A stretch of 8,348 nucleotides of DNA, from positions 1 to 8,348 of the forward strand of contig JAPOYQ010000948.1 of NCBI GenBank assembly GCA_026706505.1, written 5' to 3'. The stretch is from Gemmatimonadota bacterium. Lineage in GTDB: Bacteria; Latescibacterota; UBA2968; UBA8231. The stretch's first letter is position 1. Every line of letters starts with the position of its first letter. Below, one piece after another: positions 1 through 6,504 of the stretch. The notes beneath the pieces were generated by a model. The model worked only from the letters and a program-made list of their open reading frames with translations, was not told the DNA's origin and ran no database searches. A program made the translations under genes and the position numbers.

Positions 1-59
1 AGCGAACGCTCAATCGCTGAAATCACCATCCATCACCTGAGAACGGAAGCATTACCCCT

Positions 60-1181
60 CTACAGCGCGGCGTAGCGCCTGAGGTGGTAGTCGTTGTCGC
101 CGAAGCTGCGGTCGATCATGGTGAGGCGCTTGAAATAGTGGCCGGCGGCGTATTCGTCGGTCATGCCGATGCCGCCGTGAAGCTGGATCGACTGCTGGCC
201 GACGAAGCGGGCCGACTTGCCGATCTGCACCTTGGCGGCGGACATGGCCTTCTTGCGCGCATCGGCATCCTCCTCGTCGATGCGCATGGCCGCCATCATC
301 GCCATCGACTTCGCTTCCTCATGCGCGATGAACATGTCCACCATGCGGTGCTGGAGGACCTGGAAGCGCCCGATAGGCTGGCCGAACTGCTCGCGCGTCT
401 TGAGGTATTCGAGCGTCATGTCGTTGAGCGTGGCCATCAGGCCGACCGCCTCCGCCGACACGGCCGCAATCGCCCGGTCCACGACTTCCTCGACTGTCGC
501 AAGCCCGCCGTCCACTTCGCCGAGCGCATCGCCCGGCGTACCGTCGAGCATCACTTCGCCCGCCCGAAGGCCGTCCGCGGTCGGGTAGCCGCGCACGGAA
601 AGGCCGGGCGCATCCTTGCTCACCAGGAAGAGGGTGATGCCTTCCGTGTCGCGCGAGCCGCCCGCCGTGCGCGCCGACACGACCAACCGGTCCGCCGTCG
701 GCGCGCCGAAGACGACGCTCTTCATGCCGGACAGCCTGTAGCCGCCATTCGCGGCCTCCGCCCGGACCTCGACATCCTGGAGGTTGTAGCGGGCCTGGCG
801 CTCGGCGAAGGCGAAGGCGAGCTTGCACTTGCCTTCCGCGACGGCAGGCAGGATTTCGGCCTTCTGCTCTTCGGATCCGGCGGCAGCGACCGCGCCGCCG
901 CCCATGACGACCGTGGACAAATAGGGCTCGGCGACCAGCCCGTTGCCGATGGCCTCCATCACGACCATCGTTTCGACACCGGACATGCCGAGGCCGCCAT
1001 GTTCCTCCGGGAAGGGGATGCCGAGCCAGCCGAGCTCCGCGAATTGGGCCCAGTGCGCGTCGGACCAGCCCTGCTCCGTGGCGACCAACTGGCGCCGCGC
1101 CTCGAAGCTGTAGTTCTCGCGCACGAAGCGCTGCACGCTCTCCTGCAGAAGCTGCTGGTCCTCGGAATAGTCGAAGTCCAT
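60..1181 (-). CDS. Acyl-CoA dehydrogenase, small-subunit type (pimeloyl-CoA dehydrogenase-like)
   Basis: This is a 373-residue FAD-dependent acyl-CoA dehydrogenase, expected to introduce the alpha,beta double bond into an acyl-CoA in the cytoplasm. The N-terminal helical domain begins MDFDYSEDQQLL. The middle domain has a degenerate form of the usual FAD signature (residues 121-133, AFAFAERQARYN). The C-terminal helical domain carries TREQFGQPIGRFQVLQHRM (262-280), with the Arg/Phe typical of FAD contacts, and QLHGGIGMTDEY (333-344). The position that normally holds the catalytic Glu (YEG in MCAD-type enzymes) appears as SFGDND near the end. This fits the non-catalytic or divergent partner of a heteromeric pair. 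The ATG at 1181 is chosen over an in-frame start at 1286 because the longer form overlaps the upstream gene, family homology begins at MDF, and AGGGA lies 6 nt upstream (1188-1192). The gene follows the large-subunit-like gene by 46 nt, presumably in one operon. The substrate cannot be read from sequence; resemblance to PimD is from memory. Confidence 0.9.
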   Translation of the reverse strand: MDFDYSEDQQLLQESVQRFVRENYSFEARRQLVATEQGWSDAHWAQFAELGWLGIPFPEEHGGLGMSGVETMVVMEAIGNGLVAEPYLSTVVMGGGAVAAAGSEEQKAEILPAVAEGKCKLAFAFAERQARYNLQDVEVRAEAANGGYRLSGMKSVVFGAPTADRLVVSARTAGGSRDTEGITLFLVSKDAPGLSVRGYPTADGLRAGEVMLDGTPGDALGEVDGGLATVEEVVDRAIAAVSAEAVGLMATLNDMTLEYLKTREQFGQPIGRFQVLQHRMVDMFIAHEEAKSMAMMAAMRIDEEDADARKKAMSAAKVQIGKSARFVGQQSIQLHGGIGMTDEYAAGHYFKRLTMIDRSFGDNDYHLRRYAAL

Positions 1182-1227
1182 GGCCTGTCCCTGTTCCTTC
1201 CCGTCTGCGGGCGCCGTCTGGAGGCGT

Positions 1228-2310
1228 CTAAAGGCCGAGCACGGCCTTGGCGATGATGTTGCGCTGGATCTCGTTCGAGCCGCCATAGATGGAGGCCTTG
1301 CGCCAGTCGAAATAGAAGGCCGTGGCGCCCGCCGCCTCGCTCGGGCCGACGGGCGGCTCGTTCCAGCCCTGGGCGAGCGCGCGCTCGATGAAGGGATGCG
1401 CGAAATAGCCCTGCGCCTCCATCAGCAGCTCCATCACATCCTGCTGGATTTCGGTGCCGCGTATCTTGAGCAGTGAGGCTTCCGCGCCGATCTCGTCATC
1501 GGCCTCCTTCGCGGCAACCATCCGCAGATAGGACCAGCGCAGGTCCTCCAGCGCGGCGCCCGTCTCGGCGATGCGGCGGGAGAACTCCGGCTCCCGCCCG
1601 TCGTCGATTTCCTCCAGCCGGTCGAGCCGCTGGCGGCAGAGCCCGACGCCGGCCGTGCCGGAGCGTTCGTGGCCGAGCAGGTATTTGGCGCAGGTCCACC
1701 CCTTGCCCTCATCGTAAATGCGCTCGGAGACCGGCACGCGGACATCCTCGAAGACCACCTCGTTGAAGTCCGACATGCGGCTGAAGCGCTCTATCGGGCG
1801 CACCGTGACGCCGGGCAGGCTCATGTCGATCAGCAGGACAGAGATGCCGTCCTGCTTCCTGCCGGAACTGTCCGTGCGTACCAGCGCGAAGCACCAGTCC
1901 GCCCAGTCGGCATTGGTCGTCCAGATCTTGCGGCCGTTGACGATGTAGTGCTCGCCGTCGCGCACCGCCCGGCAGCCGAGCGAAGCGAGGTCCGAGCCCG
2001 AATTCGGCTCCGAATAACCCTGGCACCAGATGGTCTCGCTGGAGAGGATGCCCGGCAGGTGGCGCGCCTTCTGCTCCTCCGTGCCGAAGGCGAGCAGCAC
2101 CGGGCCCACCATTTGCGGGCCGAAGGGCACCGGCCCCGGCGCGCAGGCGAGGTAGCTTTCCTCCTCGAAGATGAACTTCTGCGAGGGCGTCCAGCCGGGC
2201 CCGCCGGCGGCTTCCGGCCAGTTGGGGCACATCCAGCCGCGTTCGGAGACCGTGCGCATCCAGTCCACGACATCGCGATGAGTTGGCGTTCGGCGACTTC
2301 GGCGACTCAT
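1228..2310 (-). CDS. Acyl-CoA dehydrogenase, large-subunit type, 5'-truncated at the junction
   Basis: This is a 360-codon open frame encoding most of an acyl-CoA dehydrogenase. Clear landmarks are GWMCPNWPEAAGGPGW (25-40), the FAD signature CQGYSEPNSGSDLAS (96-110), KIWTTNADWADW (128-139), the substrate-side loop LLGHERSGTAGVG (211-223) and the C-terminal IYGGSNEIQRNIIAKAVLGL (341-360). A Gly stands where MCAD-type enzymes have the catalytic Glu (YGG rather than YEG). The Glu in GHERSG is a candidate alternative base, as in isovaleryl-CoA-type enzymes (inference). Family members normally have roughly 35-45 residues before the PTHRDVVDW segment, beginning with an M-(D)-F/L-x-F/Y-x-x-E-E-style helix. 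Here that region is missing. It is replaced by MSRRSRR, which is translated from a short tandem repeat, with a stop codon just upstream at 2317-2319. The annotated ATG at 2310 is therefore probably not a native start. With the gene at 60-1181 it would form a two-subunit dehydrogenase resembling PimC/PimD. Confidence 0.87.
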   Translation of the reverse strand: MSRRSRRTPTHRDVVDWMRTVSERGWMCPNWPEAAGGPGWTPSQKFIFEEESYLACAPGPVPFGPQMVGPVLLAFGTEEQKARHLPGILSSETIWCQGYSEPNSGSDLASLGCRAVRDGEHYIVNGRKIWTTNADWADWCFALVRTDSSGRKQDGISVLLIDMSLPGVTVRPIERFSRMSDFNEVVFEDVRVPVSERIYDEGKGWTCAKYLLGHERSGTAGVGLCRQRLDRLEEIDDGREPEFSRRIAETGAALEDLRWSYLRMVAAKEADDEIGAEASLLKIRGTEIQQDVMELLMEAQGYFAHPFIERALAQGWNEPPVGPSEAAGATAFYFDWRKASIYGGSNEIQRNIIAKAVLGL

Positions 2311-2831
2311 TTGGCACTACAAACATCAACGACGCCCGCCCGACGACCCACTGGTTGGGCCGCGACTTCGTGTTCCAGGACGAAGTGTGGATTGATACAG
2401 CTTACCAACCAGGCATGCCTAAAGAGTTGTACGAAGGCCGCACCTATCAGCCCGCCGAGCTAGCCAATTTTGCCCGGTTGGGCCAAGCCATGCTAGTGGT
2501 GGTGGAAGAGCGGGCCTACGAGATTCCTGCGAACGCCCAAGGCAGCCGGCCGGTGCTCCTACAAAACGCCCCCAACCCCTTCAACGCCTCCACGGCAATC
2601 TCCTTCCTGATACCGTTCCGCTTAGCGCACGAGCCGACCCGCCTGAGCATCTACAACTTGGCAGGCCAACTCGTGCGCGTGTTGCAGCTTGAGGCACAGC
2701 AGGCTGGCGAGCACAGCCTGAGTTGGGACGGCCGCGACGACTACGGCCGAGAGGTAGCCAGCGGGGTGTACATCTATCGGCTGGACGTGGGCGAGTGGGC
2801 TGTGCATCGGCGCATGTTGCTGCTGCGCTGA
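2283..2831 (+). CDS. C-terminal fragment of a secreted/surface protein with FlgD-Ig-like PNPFN domain
   Basis: This is a 182-codon frame whose last ~95 residues form a recognisable C-terminal beta-domain: VLLQNAPNPFNASTAISFLI (91-110), LSIYNLAGQLVRVLQ (121-135), SLSWDGRDDYGREVASGVYI (145-164), then a short basic end. This pattern is the FlgD-Ig-like / type IX sorting-like domain found at the very end of large exported proteins in FCB-group, Latescibacterota and related bacteria. The first ~80 residues are not recognised. The only initiator in the region is a TTG at 2283 with no ribosome-binding site. The frame is open further upstream, into sequence that encodes the dehydrogenase on the other strand. 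There is no signal peptide. All this indicates the tail of a longer gene whose 5' end has been lost at the junction near 2284-2310. A strong terminator follows 38 nt after the stop. The domain call is fairly secure; the whole protein's role is unknown. Confidence 0.65.
   Translation: MAFGDFGDSFGTTNINDARPTTHWLGRDFVFQDEVWIDTAYQPGMPKELYEGRTYQPAELANFARLGQAMLVVVEERAYEIPANAQGSRPVLLQNAPNPFNASTAISFLIPFRLAHEPTRLSIYNLAGQLVRVLQLEAQQAGEHSLSWDGRDDYGREVASGVYIYRLDVGEWAVHRRMLLLR
2284..2310. other. Junction between two dissimilar DNA segments
   Basis: Recognisable dehydrogenase sequence on the minus strand (PTHRDVVDW) ends around 2286-2289. The plus-strand FlgD-Ig-like protein becomes plausible from about 2300 onward. 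Both genes lose their 5' ends within the same ~25 bases. The spot contains a near-perfect tandem 9-mer (cggcgactt at 2291-2299 and cggcgactc at 2300-2308). No insertion sequence, integrase or attachment site is visible. Base usage and likely taxonomy change here. Either a chimeric assembly join or a microhomology-type rearrangement would explain it. Confidence 0.6.
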
Positions 2832-2869
2832 GAGCCGTCCGCAGGTCCTGGTAATCGCGAAGTAAGTAC

Positions 2870-2908
2870 AAAAAGCGCCCGATGCTGGCGGAGCATCGGG
2901 CGCTTTTT
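2870..2908. terminator. Bidirectional intrinsic terminator
   Basis: A perfect 12-bp stem, GCGCCCGATGCT (2875-2886) with AGCATCGGGCGC (2892-2903), encloses a 5-nt loop (GGCGG). It is flanked by five A on the left and six T on the right. It therefore gives a G/C-rich hairpin followed by a U-run on both strands. It ends the plus-strand gene finishing at 2831 and the minus-strand ABC ATPase gene finishing at 2935, which converge here. Confidence 0.95.
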
Positions 2909-2934
2909 TGGATTCAGTCTCGGGCGGCGGTGAT

Positions 2935-3684
2935 TTAGTGCTCTTTGATGCTGCCCACCTGGATCTCGATGTCCTCGCGGTTGGCTACCCGCTCTAGCCG
3001 CCCATCGCGGATCCAGGCCATGCGGTCGGCAGCCGTGAGCATTTTGTCGTCGTGGGTCACGGTAATGATCGTCGTCCCCATCTCCTGTTGCAGGCTCTTC
3101 ATGTAGCTGATGATCTCTTGCCCCGTATTGCTGTCGAGGTTACCCGTCGGCTCGTCGGCAAGGATGATGCGAGGCTTGTTGACGAACGCGCGGGCAATGG
3201 CGACGCGCTGCTGCTGACCGCCCGACAGCTCGGAGGGAATGTGGTGCGCCCGATCACCTAGACCGACGATCTTCAAACACTCCATGGCCCGCCTTTCGCC
3301 CTCGGCCGTGGTCATGCCGGCAAACACGGTGGGCAGCGACACGTTCATCAGCGCACTCATCACCGGCAAGAGATTGTAGGTCTGGAAAATGTAACCCAAC
3401 TCAAAGCAGCGCACCGCGGCTAGCTGTTGCGTGTTGAGCGAGGCCAGATTGACGCCCTCGATCAGCACCTCGCCGTCGGTGGGCGACTGCAGGGCGCCGA
3501 TCATGTTAAAAAGCGTGCTCTTCCCCGACCCAGAAGGCCCCATAATGGCAAAAAACTCGTTCTCGTACACCTGTACGGTCAAACCGCGCAACGCATGCAC
3601 ATGGGTCGATTCGTCGCGGTTTTTGGCATTGTAAACCATCTTGACGTCTTGGACATCGACGATTATATCGCGGCCATTTGACAT
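2935..3684 (-). CDS. ABC transporter ATP-binding protein, LolD/MacB family
   Basis: This is a complete 249-residue nucleotide-binding subunit that would power an inner-membrane transporter of the MacB/LolCDE/FtsX-type permease class. The Walker A is GPSGSGKST (49-57), the Q-loop Gln about 101 ([10 protein letters not shown]), the signature [15 protein letters not shown] (153-167), the Walker B IILADEPT (173-180) with catalytic Glu178, the D-loop GNLD (181-184) and the switch His211 (TVTHDD). The extended N-terminal strand containing [19 protein letters not shown] is typical of the family, in which the ATPase is about 220-250 residues. The ATG at 3684 has AGGAG 6 nt upstream (3691-3695). A promoter lies in the 89-nt gap after uvrB and a terminator lies directly downstream, so it appears to be a single-gene transcript. 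No permease or periplasmic adaptor gene is adjacent, which is unusual for this family, so the partner must be elsewhere. Substrate cannot be inferred. Confidence 0.93.
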   Translation of the reverse strand: MSNGRDIIVDVQDVKMVYNAKNRDESTHVHALRGLTVQVYENEFFAIMGPSGSGKSTLFNMIGALQSPTDGEVLIEGVNLASLNTQQLAAVRCFELGYIFQTYNLLPVMSALMNVSLPTVFAGMTTAEGERRAMECLKIVGLGDRAHHIPSELSGGQQQRVAIARAFVNKPRIILADEPTGNLDSNTGQEIISYMKSLQQEMGTTIITVTHDDKMLTAADRMAWIRDGRLERVANREDIEIQVGSIKEH

Positions 3685-3720
3685 GACGTACTCCTAAATT
3701 TGATGTTGCTGCTCCAAGGA

Positions 3721-3761
3721 CAGGTCAATTTAAAATGGACAACGCCGCAGGTCAAATTTAA
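3721..3761. repeat. Short direct repeat overlapping the ABC-gene promoter
   Basis: caggtcaatttaa (3721-3733) is repeated as caggtcaaatttaa (3748-3761), differing by one inserted A, with starts 27 nt apart. On the coding strand each copy contains TTGACCTG preceded by an A/T block. One copy supplies the proposed -35 element and the other overlaps the -10. It could be a regulator half-site pair or a small duplication; nothing else identifies it. Confidence 0.45.
3727..3755 (-). promoter_or_regulatory. Sigma-70-type promoter for the ABC ATPase gene
   Basis: On the minus strand, TTGACC (3755-3750; 5/6 to the -35 consensus) is separated by exactly 17 nt from TAAATT (3732-3727; 4/6 to the -10 consensus). 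This places transcription start about 35 nt before the ATG at 3684. It lies wholly in the uvrB-ABC gap. Sequence-pattern evidence only. Confidence 0.5.
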
Positions 3762-3773
3762 CCGCCGCGGCTT

Positions 3774-5768
3774 TCAACTCACCTGCTGCTCCTTGATCCG
3801 CGTGATTTCGTCGCGCAGATGCGCGGCCTTCTCAAACTCCAAGTTAGCCGCCGCGGCCTTCATCTGCTGCTCCAAATCGGCCAGCAGTTCCTCTTGGTCT
3901 TCTATTTCTTGGTAGTTGATCGTCGGCTCGGCGGCCAATTCGGGCGCAAGGCCGCGTACGCTTTCGAGCACTGAGGTCGCCTGGATAATCTCTTCCCGGC
4001 TGCGGTATATGGTCTCCGGCACAATGGCGTGCTCGGCGTTGTACGCCTCCTGCTTGTGGCGGCGGCGATAGGTCTCGTCGATGGCCCTCTGCATCGAATT
4101 GGTGACGTGGTCGGCGTAGAAGATCACCATGCCGGCGGCGTTGCGAGCCGCGCGGCCAACCGTTTGGATCAGTGCAACCTCCGAGCGCAGGAAGCCCTCT
4201 TTGCTGGCGTCGAGCACGGCCACCAGCGAGACTTCGGGCAAATCCAAGCCTTCGCGCAGCAGGTTGATCCCCACCAGCACGTCAAACTCCCCTAGGCGTA
4301 GGTCGCGGAGGATTTCGACGCGGTCCAACGTCTCAATATCCGAATGCAGATAGCGCACGCGGATGTCGAGCTGCTCAAAGTAATCGGCGAGGTTTTCGGC
4401 CATGCGTTTGGTCATAGTCGTGACCAAAACCCGCTCGCGCTTTTCCGCTCGCTGCCTTATCTCCTCGACGAGGTCGTCGATCTGCCCCTCTTGCGGCCGC
4501 ACCTCAATCGAGGGATCGACCAAGCCCGTGGGCCGGATTACCTGCTCGACCACCACGCCACCCGACTGCTTCAGCTCGTACTCCGCTGGCGTGGCCGACA
4601 CGAAGACCGTCCAGCCCATCCGCTCCTCAAATTCCTTGAACACCAGCGGCCGATTGTCATAAGCTGACGGCAGGCGGAAGCCGTGTTCGACCAAGGTCTC
4701 CTTGCGCGAGCGGTCCCCGCGAAACATGCCCCGGATTTGCGGCACGGTCACGTGCGACTCGTCAATAAAAAGTAGGTAATCCTCGGGGAAGTAATCGAGC
4801 AACACATACGGCGCAGAACCCGGCTGGCGGCCGTCCATGTAGCGCGAGTAGTTTTCGATCCCCGGACAGAAGCCGACCTCGCGGATCAGCTCCACATCGT
4901 ACTTGGTGCGCGTCTCTAGCCGATGCGCCTCCACCAGCTTGTGCTCAGTGCGCAGATCGAGGAGGTGATGCTCCAACTCGACGAGGATTTGCTCGCAGGC
5001 TTGCTCCGTCCGCTCCTCGTCGGTCACGTAGGCTTTGGCCGGGAAGAGGCTGACGTGTTCGCGCGGCTCCAACACCTCGCCAGTGAGCGCGTCGATCAGG
5101 TAAATGCCCTCGATCTCGTCGCCAAACATCTCAATGCGCACGGCGCGGTCTTCCGACCCAGGCACGATCTCGACGATGTCACCCCGCACCCGAAAGCAGC
5201 CGCGTTGCAGCTCAAAGTCGTTGCGGCTGTAATAGATGTCTATCAAGGCGCGCAAAATGTCGTCGCGCTCGACTTGCTCGCCCCGCCGCAGGGAGACCTT
5301 CTGCTCGTCGTATTCGCGGGGCGAGCCAATGCCGTAGATACACGAGACCGTGGCGACGACGACCACATCGCGGCGCTGCAACAACGAGGTGATAGCCTTG
5401 AGCCGCAAGCGGTCAATCTCCTCGTTGCGCTCGACCTCCTTCTCGATATACGTGTCCGTGCTCGGCTTGTAGGCTTCGGGCTGGTAGTAGTCGTAGTAGC
5501 TGACGAAATACTCGACCGCATTGTCGGGGAAATATCCCTTGAGTTCGCCGTAGAGCTGGGCGGCCAGCGTCTTGTTGTGCGAGATGACCAAGGCCGGCAT
5601 CTGCAACTCCTCGATGGCGTTGGCCATCGTGAAGGTCTTGCCGCTGCCCGTCACGCCCAACAGCGTCTGGCGAGCGTGCTGCTGCCGCACGCCCTCGACT
5701 AGCTCGGCGATGGCTTGGGGTTGGTCGCCAGCGGGCGAGTACTCGGAAACCAGTTTGAACTGATCCAT
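3774..5768 (-). CDS. uvrB: UvrB, excinuclease ABC subunit B
   Basis: This is the damage-verifying helicase-like subunit of nucleotide excision repair. It receives DNA from UvrA2, opens the strands at the lesion and recruits UvrC. The 664-residue length matches the family (E. coli about 673). Walker A GVTGSGKT is at 38-45. The aromatic beta-hairpin YYDYYQPEAY (91-100) is inserted between the strands. The region DVVVVATVSCIYGIGSP (134-150) precedes the UvrA-binding domain 2. Walker B/DESH is FIDESH (334-339). Helicase motifs follow at TMTKRMAENLADYF (451-464), INLLREGLDLPEVSL (501-515) and QTVGRAARN (535-543). A C-terminal UVR motif that binds UvrC spans about 624-660. All key residues look intact. 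The ATG at 5768 is preceded by AAGGAGG with a 4-nt gap and by a near-consensus promoter. Both lie in a sequence that is repeated upstream of the DUF433 gene. No uvrA or uvrC is nearby. Confidence 0.98.
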   Translation of the reverse strand: MDQFKLVSEYSPAGDQPQAIAELVEGVRQQHARQTLLGVTGSGKTFTMANAIEELQMPALVISHNKTLAAQLYGELKGYFPDNAVEYFVSYYDYYQPEAYKPSTDTYIEKEVERNEEIDRLRLKAITSLLQRRDVVVVATVSCIYGIGSPREYDEQKVSLRRGEQVERDDILRALIDIYYSRNDFELQRGCFRVRGDIVEIVPGSEDRAVRIEMFGDEIEGIYLIDALTGEVLEPREHVSLFPAKAYVTDEERTEQACEQILVELEHHLLDLRTEHKLVEAHRLETRTKYDVELIREVGFCPGIENYSRYMDGRQPGSAPYVLLDYFPEDYLLFIDESHVTVPQIRGMFRGDRSRKETLVEHGFRLPSAYDNRPLVFKEFEERMGWTVFVSATPAEYELKQSGGVVVEQVIRPTGLVDPSIEVRPQEGQIDDLVEEIRQRAEKRERVLVTTMTKRMAENLADYFEQLDIRVRYLHSDIETLDRVEILRDLRLGEFDVLVGINLLREGLDLPEVSLVAVLDASKEGFLRSEVALIQTVGRAARNAAGMVIFYADHVTNSMQRAIDETYRRRHKQEAYNAEHAIVPETIYRSREEIIQATSVLESVRGLAPELAAEPTINYQEIEDQEELLADLEQQMKAAAANLEFEKAAHLRDEITRIKEQQVS

Positions 5769-5772
5769 GTAT

Positions 5773-5817
5773 CCTCCTTGTAGCGGCCAATCTAGCCGGA
5801 TGGCAGCACCCTGTCAA
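5773..5817. repeat. Direct repeat copy 1: uvrB promoter and ribosome-binding site
   Basis: These 45 bp match 6459-6504 perfectly apart from one extra C in the other copy (after cctccttg). The core of 37 identical bases is 5781-5817, and a looser match continues a few bases outward. Identity stops right at the end of the AAGGAGG motif on the gene side, so each copy carries a full promoter plus Shine-Dalgarno but none of the coding sequence. Confidence 0.93.
5789..5817 (-). promoter_or_regulatory. uvrB promoter
   Basis: On the minus strand a perfect -35 TTGACA (5817-5812) is followed by a 17-nt spacer and TAGATT (5794-5789, 4/6 to TATAAT). The ribosome-binding site AAGGAGG (5779-5773) comes 9 nt after the -10 box and the ATG at 5768 lies 4 nt further on. 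The leader is therefore very short. No LexA-type operator is recognisable, so SOS control is not evident from this sequence. Confidence 0.75.
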
Positions 5818-5861
5818 AGTGTGACCATGACCGAGCAGCAACCTCTAACCCAAGCCCAAAA

Positions 5862-6224
5862 TCAGCGAATTCTGATTCTGTCTGGTTCTACGAGAATTAG
5901 CTTGCCAGTAAGGTCGGATCCTTCCTGACTTGCGAGGAAATCGAGGAGACGAGACGTGATGTGCGGGATGAGTCTTGGGCGATTCTTGACCTGTAGTCCG
6001 ATGATTCCACGGTAGTTGCTCGGTGGAAAGCGCACTATGTCTGAGAAGTCTCCATCGAGCGATATCAGTACTGCTTCAAGCCTCCCGGCTTCATCAATGA
6101 CAACCTCATCGGGCGATGCAGTCGGAAGGTGATCCTTTAACACAAGCACCTTATAGCCTGCCTGGCGTAGATCATCTACGACCACAGTCGGCACGCAATG
6201 GTCGGCAAAGAAAACAGCCGCCAT
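5862..6224 (-). CDS. DUF5615-type PIN-like toxin (putative RNase)
   Basis: This 120-residue protein has the pattern of the DUF5615 PIN-like family, small predicted Mg-dependent ribonucleases that act as toxins of DUF433 antitoxins. Visible landmarks are FFADHCVP (5-12) with the first acidic residue Asp8, ASPDEVVIDEA (36-46) with Asp39/Glu40, LISLDGDFSDIV (53-64) with Asp57 and Asp59, the IIGLQVKNRP segment (74-83) and the VEPDRIRIR tail. These acidic residues form the likely metal site. His9 follows Asp8 where many relatives have Glu. Its ATG shares one base with the antitoxin stop (TAATG), implying translational coupling. It lies downstream of the antitoxin, and the uvrB promoter begins 45 nt after its stop. 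Only a weak 6-bp hairpin (5860-5877) follows, so read-through into uvrB is possible. The family call is firm; RNase activity is inferred from the PIN fold. Confidence 0.85.
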   Translation of the reverse strand: MAAVFFADHCVPTVVVDDLRQAGYKVLVLKDHLPTASPDEVVIDEAGRLEAVLISLDGDFSDIVRFPPSNYRGIIGLQVKNRPRLIPHITSRLLDFLASQEGSDLTGKLILVEPDRIRIR

Positions 6225-6454
6225 TAAGCCGCTACTTCAAAATCTGCCAATTCACGGGCATAGTCCAAGCAGGCGGCGATGCTCTTGATCGTCAACTCCG
6301 GAAATTCGGCTATGATCTGGTCGGCGGAGTAACCATCCGCCAAGTAGCCGATCACCAGAGCCACAGGGATTCGTGTATCCTTGATACGCGGTTTTCCGCG
6401 CAGCACGTTTGAAGTGCTCTCAATGTAGTCTTTCCACGTCGTATGCATTTCCAT
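6224..6454 (-). CDS. DUF433 antitoxin
   Basis: This 76-residue protein matches the DUF433 pattern: TWKDYIESTSNVLRGKPRIKD, then TRIPVALVIGYLADGYSADQ (28-47) and IIAEFPELTIKSIAACLDYA (48-67), where the C-terminal half is a predicted helix-turn-helix. DUF433 proteins typically neutralise the DUF5615 toxin encoded immediately downstream and may repress their own operon. The first ATG (6454) is preferred over a second one at 6448. It lies 4 nt after AAGGAGG (6465-6459), exactly the spacing at uvrB, whose leader is duplicated here. The second ATG, 10 nt after the motif, remains possible. The stop overlaps the toxin start by one base. Base composition is lower in GC than in uvrB, which suggests an acquired module. 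Confidence 0.87.
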   Translation of the reverse strand: MEMHTTWKDYIESTSNVLRGKPRIKDTRIPVALVIGYLADGYSADQIIAEFPELTIKSIAACLDYARELADFEVAA

Positions 6455-6458
6455 GCCT

Positions 6459-6504
6459 CCTCCTTGCTAGCGGCCAATCTAGCCGGATGGCAGCACCCTG
6501 TCAA
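6459..6504. repeat. Direct repeat copy 2: promoter and ribosome-binding site of the DUF433/DUF5615 operon
   Basis: This is the second copy of the uvrB leader (partner at 5773-5817), with a 37-bp identical core at 6468-6504 and a single inserted C at 6467. The two copies lie in the same orientation and bracket the antitoxin-toxin pair, with one unit repeated every ~687 bp. Such long direct repeats could recombine to remove the pair. Confidence 0.93.
6476..6504 (-). promoter_or_regulatory. Promoter of the DUF433/DUF5615 operon
   Basis: It is identical to the uvrB promoter: TTGACA (6504-6499), a 17-nt spacer, TAGATT (6481-6476), then AAGGAGG (6465-6459) and the ATG at 6454. Because the core elements are the same, basal transcription of the toxin-antitoxin pair and of uvrB should be similar unless a regulator acts outside the repeat. 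Confidence 0.75.

Noticed and set aside
1..59. Possible start of another minus-strand gene (ATG at 29 with a weak AGG upstream)
   Set aside because: Only nine codons remain before the window edge, with no recognisable protein, so it cannot be supported. Nothing else is seen in this stretch.
84..1256. Long plus-strand open frame opposite the small dehydrogenase
   Set aside because: It is the antisense shadow of a GC-rich coding gene. Its translation is low-complexity, rich in Arg/His/Ala/Leu, and has no domain pattern.
1669..2463. Plus-strand open frame spanning the junction
   Set aside because: The first part is antisense to the dehydrogenase, and past the junction it is out of frame with the FlgD-Ig-like protein. 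No coherent protein family is visible.
4923..5702. 259-codon plus-strand frame opposite uvrB
   Set aside because: The frame is antisense to a fully conserved gene and its translation shows no recognisable motif.
5780..5830. LexA/SOS box for uvrB
   Set aside because: A CTGT occurs at 5811-5814 but there is no properly spaced ACAG and no CGAAC-N4-GTTCG-type palindrome.
5860..5877. Hairpin terminator after the DUF5615 toxin
   Set aside because: The stem AATCAG/CTGATT is only 6 bp and AT-rich, with no U-run; it overlaps the stop codon and is too weak to call.
5773..6504. Insertion-sequence or transposon reading of the direct repeats
   Set aside because: No transposase or terminal inverted repeats are present. 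At 45 bp the repeats are much longer than typical target duplications and coincide with a promoter and ribosome-binding site.
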